Shown: one piece after another, positions 1 to 6,527 of the stretch
Position numbering within the stretch: the first letter of the stretch is position 1
Layout: each line of letters opens with the position of its first letter
IMG/VR virus record: IMGVR_UViG_3300034198_026895
Location: 1-23,102 of that record
DNA: 23,102 nucleotides
Origin: a virus
Direction: 5' to 3' (one strand)
Notes under the pieces: generated by a model
Seen by the model: only the letters and a program-made list of their open reading frames with translations
What the model was told of the DNA's origin: nothing
The model's database searches: none
Translations under genes and position numbers: made by a program

Positions 1-161
1 CTGGTACTGGTGCTACCATTACTATTTCAATAACTACGGACACTCTTTATCTTGCTGAATCAGGAACTACTGGTTCAAGAACTCTTGCTCCTTTTGGAAT
101 AGCCAGTGCTGTAAAAATTACTTCTACTAGTTGGATTATTTCAGGTAACGGACTATCTTAA
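1..161 (+). CDS. C-terminal end of a phage tail/fibre-type structural protein (partial)
   Basis: The window opens inside this gene. The reading frame beginning at base 3 is open to a TAA at 159-161 and encodes 52 residues, rich in Thr, Ser, Ile and Gly, ending in the residues SWIISGNGLS. This low-complexity beta-rich ending is typical of distal tail proteins of aquatic phages, but no catalytic motif is visible and the N-terminus lies outside the window. Its stop codon overlaps the ATG of the next gene (TAATG), so the two are probably translationally coupled. The tail assignment rests on composition and on the neighbouring fibre-like genes. Confidence 0.6.
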   Translation, partial: GTGATITISITTDTLYLAESGTTGSRTLAPFGIASAVKITSTSWIISGNGLS

Positions 162-1003
162 TGTCTGGTGTCTTTGTCGGTATTGTCGCCGCTTTTCCTT
201 CAATTAAGTTTGATGTTAATTACCTAATTATCGCTGGTGCAGGCGGCGGTGCAGGTGGTGGTGGTGGTGCAGGTGGTTACAGATTGTCTGTAACAGGTGA
301 ATCATCTGGTGCCAATTCTGCTGCTGAAAGTCCTTTATCTTTGAAACCTTCTACAAACTATGTAGTTACTGTCGGTGCAGGTGGAGCTTTAGGCTCAGGC
401 GCTAGAGGTGGCGCTGGTTCTGATTCTGTATTTTCTTCCATTACATCGTTGGGTGGTGGAGGAGCTGGAGCAGTAGCCACCGACACTGTAGGCACTGGAC
501 AAACAGGTGGTTCTGGTGGTGGTGGTGGAAGCTTTAGTGGGAATAGTAATCCCGCTGGGGGATCTGGAACTGCGCTGCAAGGTTTAGCAGGTGGCACTGG
601 AGCTTATGTTGTTAGCGTAAGCATTTCTGGTGGCGGTGGCGGTGGAGCTGGTGGCAATGGTGGCAATAGCTCTGGTAACACCCCAGGTGTAGCTGGAGCA
701 GGTTTAGCATCATCTATAACTGGTACTAGCGTCACAAGAGCAGTTGGTGGTGCTGGCCAAGGTGATACAAACTTTGTCAGAACCGCACCCGATGCAAACA
801 CAGGCTCTGGTGGATTTGGTGCGTATTACTATGCTCCAACTTCATATAACCCATCAGCGGGTGGCTCGGGTGTAGTAATACTTCGCTACCCGTCCGCATT
901 TACAATTACAATTGGTGCTGGACTTACTGGCTCAACTGCGACTGTTAGCACAGACAAAGTAACAACAATAACCGCTGGCACTGGAAATGTCAGCTGGACA
1001 TAG
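161..1003 (+). CDS. Glycine-rich tail adhesin-like protein
   Basis: This 280-residue protein has a short N-terminus followed, from about residue 25, by the pattern NYLIIAGAGGGAGGGGG, several further Gly runs (around residues 28-40, 95-125, 155-170 and 195-205), and a C-terminal segment containing GGSGVVILRYP and ending AGTGNVSW. Proteins with this order of elements are common next to tail-fibre genes in aquatic phages. Polyglycine runs of this kind form packed polyglycine-II helices in the gp38 adhesin of Salmonella phage S16, which sits at the fibre tip and binds the receptor. A receptor-binding or fibre-tip role is therefore inferred. It starts on a TAATG overlap with the preceding gene. 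A short sequence around this start recurs at 10500-10512. Confidence 0.75.
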   Translation: MSGVFVGIVAAFPSIKFDVNYLIIAGAGGGAGGGGGAGGYRLSVTGESSGANSAAESPLSLKPSTNYVVTVGAGGALGSGARGGAGSDSVFSSITSLGGGGAGAVATDTVGTGQTGGSGGGGGSFSGNSNPAGGSGTALQGLAGGTGAYVVSVSISGGGGGGAGGNGGNSSGNTPGVAGAGLASSITGTSVTRAVGGAGQGDTNFVRTAPDANTGSGGFGAYYYAPTSYNPSAGGSGVVILRYPSAFTITIGAGLTGSTATVSTDKVTTITAGTGNVSWT

Positions 1004-1016
1004 ATAGGAAAACAAA

Positions 1017-1367
1017 ATGGCACATTACGCATTTTTAGACGAAAACAACGTAGTAACTCAGGTAATAACTGGCATTGATGAGACTGAGCTTATTGAGGGT
1101 CTTGACCCTGAAACTTGGTACGGCAACTTTAGGGGTCAGGTTTGTAAGCGAACTTCATATAACGGTAACTACCGTAAGAATTACGCAGGTATTGGCTACA
1201 GCTACGATGAAGAGCGTGACGCTTTTATCCAACCAAAACCTTATGACTCTTGGATTCTCAATGAAGACACTTGTCAGTGGGAACCACCAATAGCGTATCC
1301 AGAAGACGATAACATTTACTCATGGAACGAAGAAACCACATCTTGGCAATTAGAGGAAACAGTCTAA
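1017..1367 (+). CDS. Conserved small phage virion-type protein
   Basis: This 116-residue protein starts MAHYAFLDENNVVTQVI and contains TSYNGNYRKNYAGIGYSYD, then DAFIQPKPYDSW and a Trp/Glu-rich tail. The same order of motifs is found in a widespread family of small uncharacterised proteins in cyanophages and other aquatic phages, usually beside tail genes. The biochemical role is unknown; a tail-associated or host-recognition accessory is inferred from position. An AGGA element lies about ten bases before the ATG. It is probably transcribed with the two genes upstream, since the gap is only 13 bases. Confidence 0.7.
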   Translation: MAHYAFLDENNVVTQVITGIDETELIEGLDPETWYGNFRGQVCKRTSYNGNYRKNYAGIGYSYDEERDAFIQPKPYDSWILNEDTCQWEPPIAYPEDDNIYSWNEETTSWQLEETV

Positions 1368-1390
1368 ACATCTGTTATAACAGAAAATTA

Positions 1391-1399
1391 TGGTATAAT
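1391..1399 (+). promoter_or_regulatory. Extended -10 promoter, leaderless start for the next gene
   Basis: TGG followed by TATAAT (1394-1399) forms an extended -10 element. Only seven bases separate it from the ATG at 1407, so transcription should begin at or next to the start codon, and there is no room for a ribosome binding site. No convincing -35 box is seen. Leaderless mRNAs are common in actinobacteria. The start site is predicted from spacing only. Confidence 0.65.
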
Positions 1400-1406
1400 T
1401 ACTAAT

Positions 1407-1826
1407 ATGGCTGCTATTAATTTTCCAGATTCCCCCGCTGTAAACGATCAATTTTCTGTTGACGGCAGGACTTGGAAATGGACTGGAACTGTTTGGGAGT
1501 TTGTGGGGGTAGCATCAGTTTTACAAATTACAGAAAAAACTGCATCTCACACACTAGTTCTATCAGATAAAGATAAACTTATTGAAATGAACTCTGCAAG
1601 TGCTAACACTTTGACGGTACCGCTAAACTCATCGCAAGCATTTCAAATAGGAAGTCAACTTAATATTTTACAAACTGGAGCTGGACAGACAACAATAGCT
1701 CCAGTAAACGGCAGCGTCATCATAAATGCAACACCAGGACTTAAACTAAGAGCACAATGGTCTTCTGCTACCCTGATTAAAAGAGCTGAAAATGTTTGGG
1801 TGCTAGCTGGAGACCTTGTACTATGA
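1407..1826 (+). CDS. INFPDSP-type phage tail-fibre/appendage protein
   Basis: This 139-residue protein begins MAAINFPDSPAVNDQFSVDG followed by RTWKWTGTVWEFVG. This N-terminal module occurs in many phage tail appendage proteins. The rest is a beta-rich domain with repeated Thr/Ser/Gln (about residues 40-139), with no catalytic motif. It appears to be transcribed from its own leaderless promoter at 1391-1399. Its stop TGA overlaps the next ATG (ATGA at 1823-1826), which fixes the start of the downstream gene. A truncated paralogue of its first 21 residues, with a similar promoter, lies at 10540-10617. Confidence 0.7.
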   Translation: MAAINFPDSPAVNDQFSVDGRTWKWTGTVWEFVGVASVLQITEKTASHTLVLSDKDKLIEMNSASANTLTVPLNSSQAFQIGSQLNILQTGAGQTTIAPVNGSVIINATPGLKLRAQWSSATLIKRAENVWVLAGDLVL

Positions 1827-3385
1827 GAAAAGTATTTTTTGGTATAGCATCTGTAAGAAAAACCTTTAAAGATATATTTTCAGCTAGAGCTAATACCACT
1901 GGATCTTTAGGCACTGCTAGTGATGGTAGTCAGTGGCAAGCTATTTCAAAAATAATTACGGTTCTGAGTGGTAAAGCTGTAGCTAATTACGTACCCCAGC
2001 CAGCAGACGCTGGTAGCGAGTATCCAATCGCAGTAATTAACATGCCTACACAAAATAACATCATTACTTTAGAAGATACTGATATTGGTTCTGGTGTAGC
2101 TCTATGGGTACAAACAAGTGCTGACTGGTGGATGGTATCTGTAGATTCAGCATATAACACTATTCCAGCAGCCACCAACTATACTTCTGCACCAGCAACA
2201 TTTAGTGGCCAAGCAAACTATACTATGGAAACTACCTATAGCTCTTCAGAGGCAGGCTTTAGTGTCGGAGATGTATATTCTTCAGGAGTCGCAACATACT
2301 CTATTTTACCATCAGAATATTCTTCTGGAATATCAAGTTATACTGCTGGCTTAGATACTTATACCTCATCTGTAGATACTTATTCTTCCACCCCAACATT
2401 TTCATCAAGCACTCCATTTACTAGCTTGCAGCCATTTAGTTCTGTTCAGGTTTTTTCTTCAGCTACCCCATTTTCAAGTGCACAAAATTATTTTAGTCAA
2501 AATAATGCTTATACTTCATTTGCTAATTTTACTTCAGGAACTGTCTTCAGTAGGTTTACTCCTTATACTAGAGCAGCCACCCTGTATACTCAAAACTTTA
2601 CAAGACAATATACACGAAGGCCATCTCCTTTAGCTTATACTAGAAATTACACTTCTGCATACTTTTCTTCACTAGGAAATGTTTGGTCTAGCGCAGCTTT
2701 CTATACCGCAGGTACCGTCTATACCTCAGTCATTAATGGTCTTACCGCATCCCAATCTTGGACCTCTGCAGCAGCTACTTTCACTGCAGGAACAACAACT
2801 TATACTGCAGATCCAACAACCTATACTGCAGGACTAACAGCTTATACTGCAGGGCTAGATGTTTATACAGCTGCTACATTTTATACTAGTGCTGGAGGAA
2901 CCTTTTCCTCAGCAACTGCATTTACTTCTACAACACCATTTAGCTCTGCTACCCCATATTCAAGTGCAACAACTTTTTCTTCTGCTACAAATTATTTTGC
3001 AGATCTTGTTTTTTCTAGTGGTCTAACCTATAGTGCTGGAACTAGCTATATATCAGCAGTTGCATATACATCTAACTATATTCCAGAAAGTTTTGCCTAT
3101 TCTGCCATTCTGAGAATCTCTCAATCAGTAAGCGATACTGTGTCAGAAATTTCTTCTTCAATAGTTTCTACCGCACAAACAATTAAGTCAATAATTGTTC
3201 AAACCTCTGGAAATCAAATCACAGCTAAAGCCTTTTCAGACATAACCCCCATTACCCAAATTGGAGATGACTTGATTTACAACGCCACAGGTGTCATAAT
3301 AAATACAAGATACGGAATATCAATATCAAAAGCAGAGTATACAAATAGCGAGATTGGAAGCTCTGTAAAGATAGAAAGAGGATAG
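1823..3385 (+). CDS. Aromatic/Ser/Thr repeat fibre-like protein
   Basis: I chose ATG at 1823 because it overlaps the previous stop (ATGA); an in-frame TTG at 1796 would add nine residues inside the upstream gene. The product is 520 residues. Residues 1-115 are a non-repetitive N-terminal domain. Residues about 120-425 are a chain of roughly 45 short units of six or seven residues, each starting with Phe or Tyr followed by Ser/Thr, Ser/Ala and Gly/Ala (for example FSSATPF, YTAGLTAYTAGLDVY). Residues 430-520 are a non-repetitive C-terminal domain rich in Ile and Ser. No signal peptide or enzyme motif is seen. Regular aromatic spacing suggests a beta-structured stalk, and the location after a fibre gene suggests a virion appendage. 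I do not recognise a named family. Confidence 0.6.
   Translation: MRKVFFGIASVRKTFKDIFSARANTTGSLGTASDGSQWQAISKIITVLSGKAVANYVPQPADAGSEYPIAVINMPTQNNIITLEDTDIGSGVALWVQTSADWWMVSVDSAYNTIPAATNYTSAPATFSGQANYTMETTYSSSEAGFSVGDVYSSGVATYSILPSEYSSGISSYTAGLDTYTSSVDTYSSTPTFSSSTPFTSLQPFSSVQVFSSATPFSSAQNYFSQNNAYTSFANFTSGTVFSRFTPYTRAATLYTQNFTRQYTRRPSPLAYTRNYTSAYFSSLGNVWSSAAFYTAGTVYTSVINGLTASQSWTSAAATFTAGTTTYTADPTTYTAGLTAYTAGLDVYTAATFYTSAGGTFSSATAFTSTTPFSSATPYSSATTFSSATNYFADLVFSSGLTYSAGTSYISAVAYTSNYIPESFAYSAILRISQSVSDTVSEISSSIVSTAQTIKSIIVQTSGNQITAKAFSDITPITQIGDDLIYNATGVIINTRYGISISKAEYTNSEIGSSVKIERG
2180..3097 (+). repeat. Degenerate 18-21 base coding repeat (aromatic hexads/heptads)
   Basis: The coding sequence repeats a unit of 18 or 21 bases encoding [FY][ST][SA][AG] plus two or three variable residues, about 45 times. 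Near-identical copies occur close together, for example TATACTGCAGG recurring between about 2800 and 2860, so slippage or recombination could change the copy number. Confidence 0.75.
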
Positions 3386-3386
3386 A

Positions 3387-4076
3387 TTGAAAGTTATAAG
3401 ATTTTTTTCACAAAAACATTATATGGGACTAGGACAGCCTCAACCAGCAAAAAAGTTTTTACCAAAGTGGTATAAAGATTCTGAAACTGTAACTATAGAC
3501 GAGCAGGGCGAAGAGCATTCTGGTCTAAAAAGATGTATTCCATTCTTAGACTCAATGATTAGTGGGTATATGCTTGTAACCCCAGTAGATATTTTTATAT
3601 CAAAAAACAAAGATGAATCTTTAAATATTAGATGGAATTCTGCAGAATCCTTTGAAGATTTTATAGCCGAAAGAGGAAAAGACTTAGGAGAAAAAATTCC
3701 AAGACCAGCTGGTCATTATCCAAATCATTTAGCATTTAGAGGATTCTGGGGTATGAAAACTCCTAGAGGATGGAGCATGTTAGTAGTTCAACCGCTAAAT
3801 AGATTTGATTTGCCATGGACCATCACTTCTGGCATAATGGATACAGATAAGTATTCAACTAGCGGAAATATTCCATTTTTTGTTAGAGAAGATTTTGAGG
3901 GTATGGTTCCAGCAGGAACACCCTTCGCACAACTTTTACCAATCAAAAGAAAATCTTGGAAATCTGTTCATAATGACCAAGGTATTGCTTATCTAGAAAC
4001 TCTACAAGGAGCCACTGTAAGAACTCCAGGCAAAAGCTATAAAAAATTATTTTGGATTAGAAAAGATTATAATTAA
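3387..4076 (+). CDS. Conserved phage protein of unknown function, paralogue 1
   Basis: This 229-residue protein starts with TTG, preceded by an AGAAAGAGG ribosome site (3373-3381), directly after the upstream TAG. Landmarks in order are PAKKFLPKWYKD (about 21-32), LKRCIPFLDSMISGYM (about 47-62), RGFWGMKTPRGWSMLVVQPLNRFDLPW (two adjacent motifs, about 118-145), DTDKYS (about 152) and FVREDFEGMVPAGTPFAQLLPIKR (two adjacent motifs, about 165-188). I recognise this motif order from uncharacterised proteins in many large environmental phages. No catalytic role is known to me. The gene at 4442 shows the same motif order in 217 residues, so the two are diverged duplicates. It begins a run of nearly gapless genes ending at 7863. 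Confidence 0.65.
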   Translation: MKVIRFFSQKHYMGLGQPQPAKKFLPKWYKDSETVTIDEQGEEHSGLKRCIPFLDSMISGYMLVTPVDIFISKNKDESLNIRWNSAESFEDFIAERGKDLGEKIPRPAGHYPNHLAFRGFWGMKTPRGWSMLVVQPLNRFDLPWTITSGIMDTDKYSTSGNIPFFVREDFEGMVPAGTPFAQLLPIKRKSWKSVHNDQGIAYLETLQGATVRTPGKSYKKLFWIRKDYN

Positions 4077-4077
4077 A

Positions 4078-4458
4078 ATGAGACAAAGAAGCAAAAAACA
4101 AATTTATGAAAATCTTTTAAGCGAGCACAGACCAACCATTAAAAGCTTTTTGTTAGAAATTTTAAGAATAAAGTTATTTAACTTACAAAAGGGTAAGCAG
4201 CCAGTTATTCCAGAAGGAGCAACTTGGACTTTAGAAGATGATAGACTAAAAAATTTACCATTGCAGTACATAGCCTTGATTAATAAAGAAGGCATCGTCA
4301 TTGAGCTAATTAGGATTAATAAAGAAACTGCAGATCAAATTTTAAGCAAAGACATAAAGCTAGTTCCGTACAATCCACAAATTGAGCTTGTAAAAAAGGG
4401 TATGTGGTACAATAAAAGAAAATTTTATCCAAAGGTGCAAAATGAAAAAGAAGATTAG
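4078..4458 (+). CDS. Hypothetical protein between two paralogues
   Basis: This 126-residue, Lys/Ile/Leu-rich basic protein starts one base after the preceding stop codon and overlaps the next gene by 17 bases. It has a Leu/Ile-rich helical N-terminus (about residues 10-40), then GATWTLEDDRLKNLPLQYIALINKEG, and a strongly basic C-terminus. I do not recognise a family and see no enzyme motif, signal peptide or membrane segment. Tight coupling to the two paralogous genes around it suggests a shared function with them. Confidence 0.55.
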   Translation: MRQRSKKQIYENLLSEHRPTIKSFLLEILRIKLFNLQKGKQPVIPEGATWTLEDDRLKNLPLQYIALINKEGIVIELIRINKETADQILSKDIKLVPYNPQIELVKKGMWYNKRKFYPKVQNEKED

Positions 4459-5095
4459 TTTTAGATCAGTTCATCCAGACTTAAATCTGCCACATCCAGT
4501 TCCAGCTTATAAGGCTATTCCAGAGTGGTATCGGACATCTAAGCCATTTGTAGCAGGAATTGAAACTTTAAAGAAATGTGTTCCACTTCTTGACTCTATG
4601 ACCGCAGGATACACGCTTACGCTTGCCGCAGATGTGTTTTTTAATAGGGGTGTTGTCCAAGATATATCCATAACTCACGTTGTTGAAGCTCACGCAGATG
4701 CTCAAATTGGCAATTTAAAAATTACCCCAGAATATTACGAAACTGTTTACAAGTGGATAAACTCTTTTGTGTTAAAAACACCAAAGGGATATAGCACACT
4801 ATTTGTTCACCCAATAAACAGAATTGATTTGCCTTTCTATAGCTTTTCTGGACTTGTAGATACCGACAAATTTCCAGTGGAAGTAAATTTTCCATTTCTA
4901 ATTAAAAAAGACTTTGTTGGCATTATTCCAGCAGGGACACCAATTGCTCAGGCCATACCAGTTAAAAGAGAAGACTGGTCCTCAAGTGTAGAAGATTCTT
5001 TAAGCTATCAACGTCCAGCTTTTACGCATACAATGCACAACCCACCTTTTAACTATTACAAGAAACACTTTTGGACAAGAAAGAAGTATTCTTAA
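4442..5095 (+). CDS. Conserved phage protein of unknown function, paralogue 2
   Basis: This 217-residue protein is homologous along its length to the product of 3387-4076. Shared landmarks are PAYKAIPEWYRTS, KKCVPLLDSMTAGYTL, FVLKTPKGYSTLFVHPINR with IDLPFYSFSGLVDTDKF following, and DFVGIIPAGTPIAQAIPVKR. Both copies end in a basic segment with FW and R-K (LFWIRKDY versus HFWTRKKY). The repeated conservation of DLPF/DLPW, DTDK and PAGTP suggests a folded domain with a common ligand, but the function is unknown. The start overlaps the preceding gene by 17 bases, and the stop overlaps the next ATG (TAATG). Confidence 0.65.
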   Translation: MKKKISFRSVHPDLNLPHPVPAYKAIPEWYRTSKPFVAGIETLKKCVPLLDSMTAGYTLTLAADVFFNRGVVQDISITHVVEAHADAQIGNLKITPEYYETVYKWINSFVLKTPKGYSTLFVHPINRIDLPFYSFSGLVDTDKFPVEVNFPFLIKKDFVGIIPAGTPIAQAIPVKREDWSSSVEDSLSYQRPAFTHTMHNPPFNYYKKHFWTRKKYS

Positions 5096-5439
5096 TGGAA
5101 AAAAAGAAAAAAAGAATTTGTGGAGAATGTCCAGAATGCAAGCTAGGACCAAAAACCTTTTGTTTTTGGCAAATAGATCAGGCTGTTCCAGAACACTTTA
5201 AGCCGTCGCTGATTAAAGCTTTTATTTCTCTAGAAGACGTGGATGGTTTTGGATATTTACAAGCAAAAGAAATGGACGATACCCAATTTAACTCAGAATT
5301 TTTGTCTTGGTTCTTGTCTTTTTGCGTAGGAAACAAAATTAACGTTTATTGGAAAACAAAAAATATTCCATTTTGCTTAGGAAGCACAGAGTTTATAGAA
5401 GCTTTGTCAAAGTCTTTTAAAGAAGCGGAAACAGAATAA
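5095..5439 (+). CDS. Small Cys-rich hypothetical protein
   Basis: I place the start at the ATG in the TAATG overlap (5093-5097). An in-frame TTG 24 bases upstream would lie inside the previous gene. The product is 114 residues. A basic N-terminus leads into CGECPECKLG (C9, C12, C15) and a further Cys at 22, which could bind zinc. The remainder is acidic and aromatic, with a hydrophobic stretch FLSWFLSFCVG around residue 70. No family is recognised. It ends in a TAATG overlap with a glycosyltransferase gene, which argues for co-translation and a role linked to the sugar cassette. Confidence 0.55.
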   Translation: MEKKKKRICGECPECKLGPKTFCFWQIDQAVPEHFKPSLIKAFISLEDVDGFGYLQAKEMDDTQFNSEFLSWFLSFCVGNKINVYWKTKNIPFCLGSTEFIEALSKSFKEAETE

Positions 5440-6527
5440 TGGAAAACCTAAAAAGTTTTTTCTTAAGAAAAAGAAAGAATATTGTTAAAACAATAGAGAT
5501 GTCCTATATGGATGAATACGATAGGCTAGATTACTATGAAGGAGTCTATACGGTAAGAAATATTGTACCCGAAACAAGCGACGATCTTTTTTATTTTATT
5601 CCAGATTTAAACATGATTCCTGGATACATAGACTCAACTTCTAAAAAAACATTAAACATTCTAAGTAATAAAAACAAACTAGTAGTTTCTATGGTAAACA
5701 GCTTTTATCATTCATTATTAGACAACATGTCAGAAGTTATTTACGCAATGGAATCATATCCTAAGCACGAAATAATTATTGATGTTAGTGAAACAAACGA
5801 ATCACTTAAACAAGATCCTTCCAAAGGATTTATGTATCATAATGTGTTTCTTTACTTTTTAGAAACTCTAAAGATAAAAAAAATAAAATATAGGATTGTA
5901 AATTTAAAAAAATATGACATCATCTATATAAATAATTTTAGGGTAGTAGCATACGATCTTGAGACAATTAAGAAAGCTAGCGTAGTTTATGATTTTTTTA
6001 AGACACGTCTTTCAAATCCAGACGCAAAGCCAACCAGAAAAGTTTTTATTAGCAGAGCTTTGACAGCTGGAAGAGACTATGATGCACCAACACTATCTCA
6101 TTCTAACGACGATAGGATGGATGACCACGAAAAACTAGACAACTTATTTGAGTCTATGGGGTATGAGATTGTGAAAACAGAAGAACTTGAATCTTTTCAA
6201 GAACAGCTAGATCTTTTTTATGAAACAAAAGTTCTAGCATCAATAACTGGATCAGGTTTGGCTAATGCGGCTTTTATGCAACCAGGACAGACGCTTATTG
6301 AAATTATTACACCACTTGTGGTTCCAGTTGGAGCTCCTGGACTTCCAAAAGATATAACAAATCCTTATTACACTCAAGAGCTTCACAACTTTTATAAAAA
6401 CTTAGCATTCTATAAAGATCACACTTATTTTGGGATTCACAACAACTCTAGGAGCTTCGAGTTGCTGAACGACACAATTGAAAAAGATCATAGAATTAAG
6501 ACCTTTTTGGATAGGTCAGATGAATAA
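5439..6527 (+). CDS. Glycosyltransferase family 61-like protein, copy 1
   Basis: This 362-residue protein has the C-terminal signature of the GT61/DUF563 family: KVFISRAL (201-208), a helix-loop ending GYEIVKTEELESFQEQLDLF (241-260), then VLASITGSGLANAAFMQPGQ (265-284) and LIEII. The mid-domain FYHSLLDNMSEV (89-100) corresponds to the family's YYHWLFD-type motif. In canonical members the signature reads HGAGLTN; here the His is replaced by Gly (TGSGL), a change shared by all three copies in this window. GT61 enzymes transfer sugars such as xylose or N-acetylglucosamine onto glycans or proteins. The substrate here is unknown. The gene starts on a TAATG overlap and its end overlaps the next gene by eight bases. 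Confidence 0.7.
   Translation: MENLKSFFLRKRKNIVKTIEMSYMDEYDRLDYYEGVYTVRNIVPETSDDLFYFIPDLNMIPGYIDSTSKKTLNILSNKNKLVVSMVNSFYHSLLDNMSEVIYAMESYPKHEIIIDVSETNESLKQDPSKGFMYHNVFLYFLETLKIKKIKYRIVNLKKYDIIYINNFRVVAYDLETIKKASVVYDFFKTRLSNPDAKPTRKVFISRALTAGRDYDAPTLSHSNDDRMDDHEKLDNLFESMGYEIVKTEELESFQEQLDLFYETKVLASITGSGLANAAFMQPGQTLIEIITPLVVPVGAPGLPKDITNPYYTQELHNFYKNLAFYKDHTYFGIHNNSRSFELLNDTIEKDHRIKTFLDRSDE

Noticed and set aside
358-801. Pro/Ala-rich minus-strand frames opposite the glycine-rich adhesin
   Set aside because: They are the complement of Gly codons (GGN read as NCC), which automatically gives long Pro-rich frames.
1796-1822. TTG start adding nine residues to the aromatic-repeat protein
   Set aside because: It lies inside the preceding gene; the ATG at 1823 forms a normal ATGA stop-start overlap.
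6478-6519. Earlier TTG start for the HAD/nucleotidyltransferase gene
   Set aside because: The extra 14 residues come before the HAD motif I, which should be close to the N-terminus, and lie within the upstream gene; ATG at 6520 fits better.
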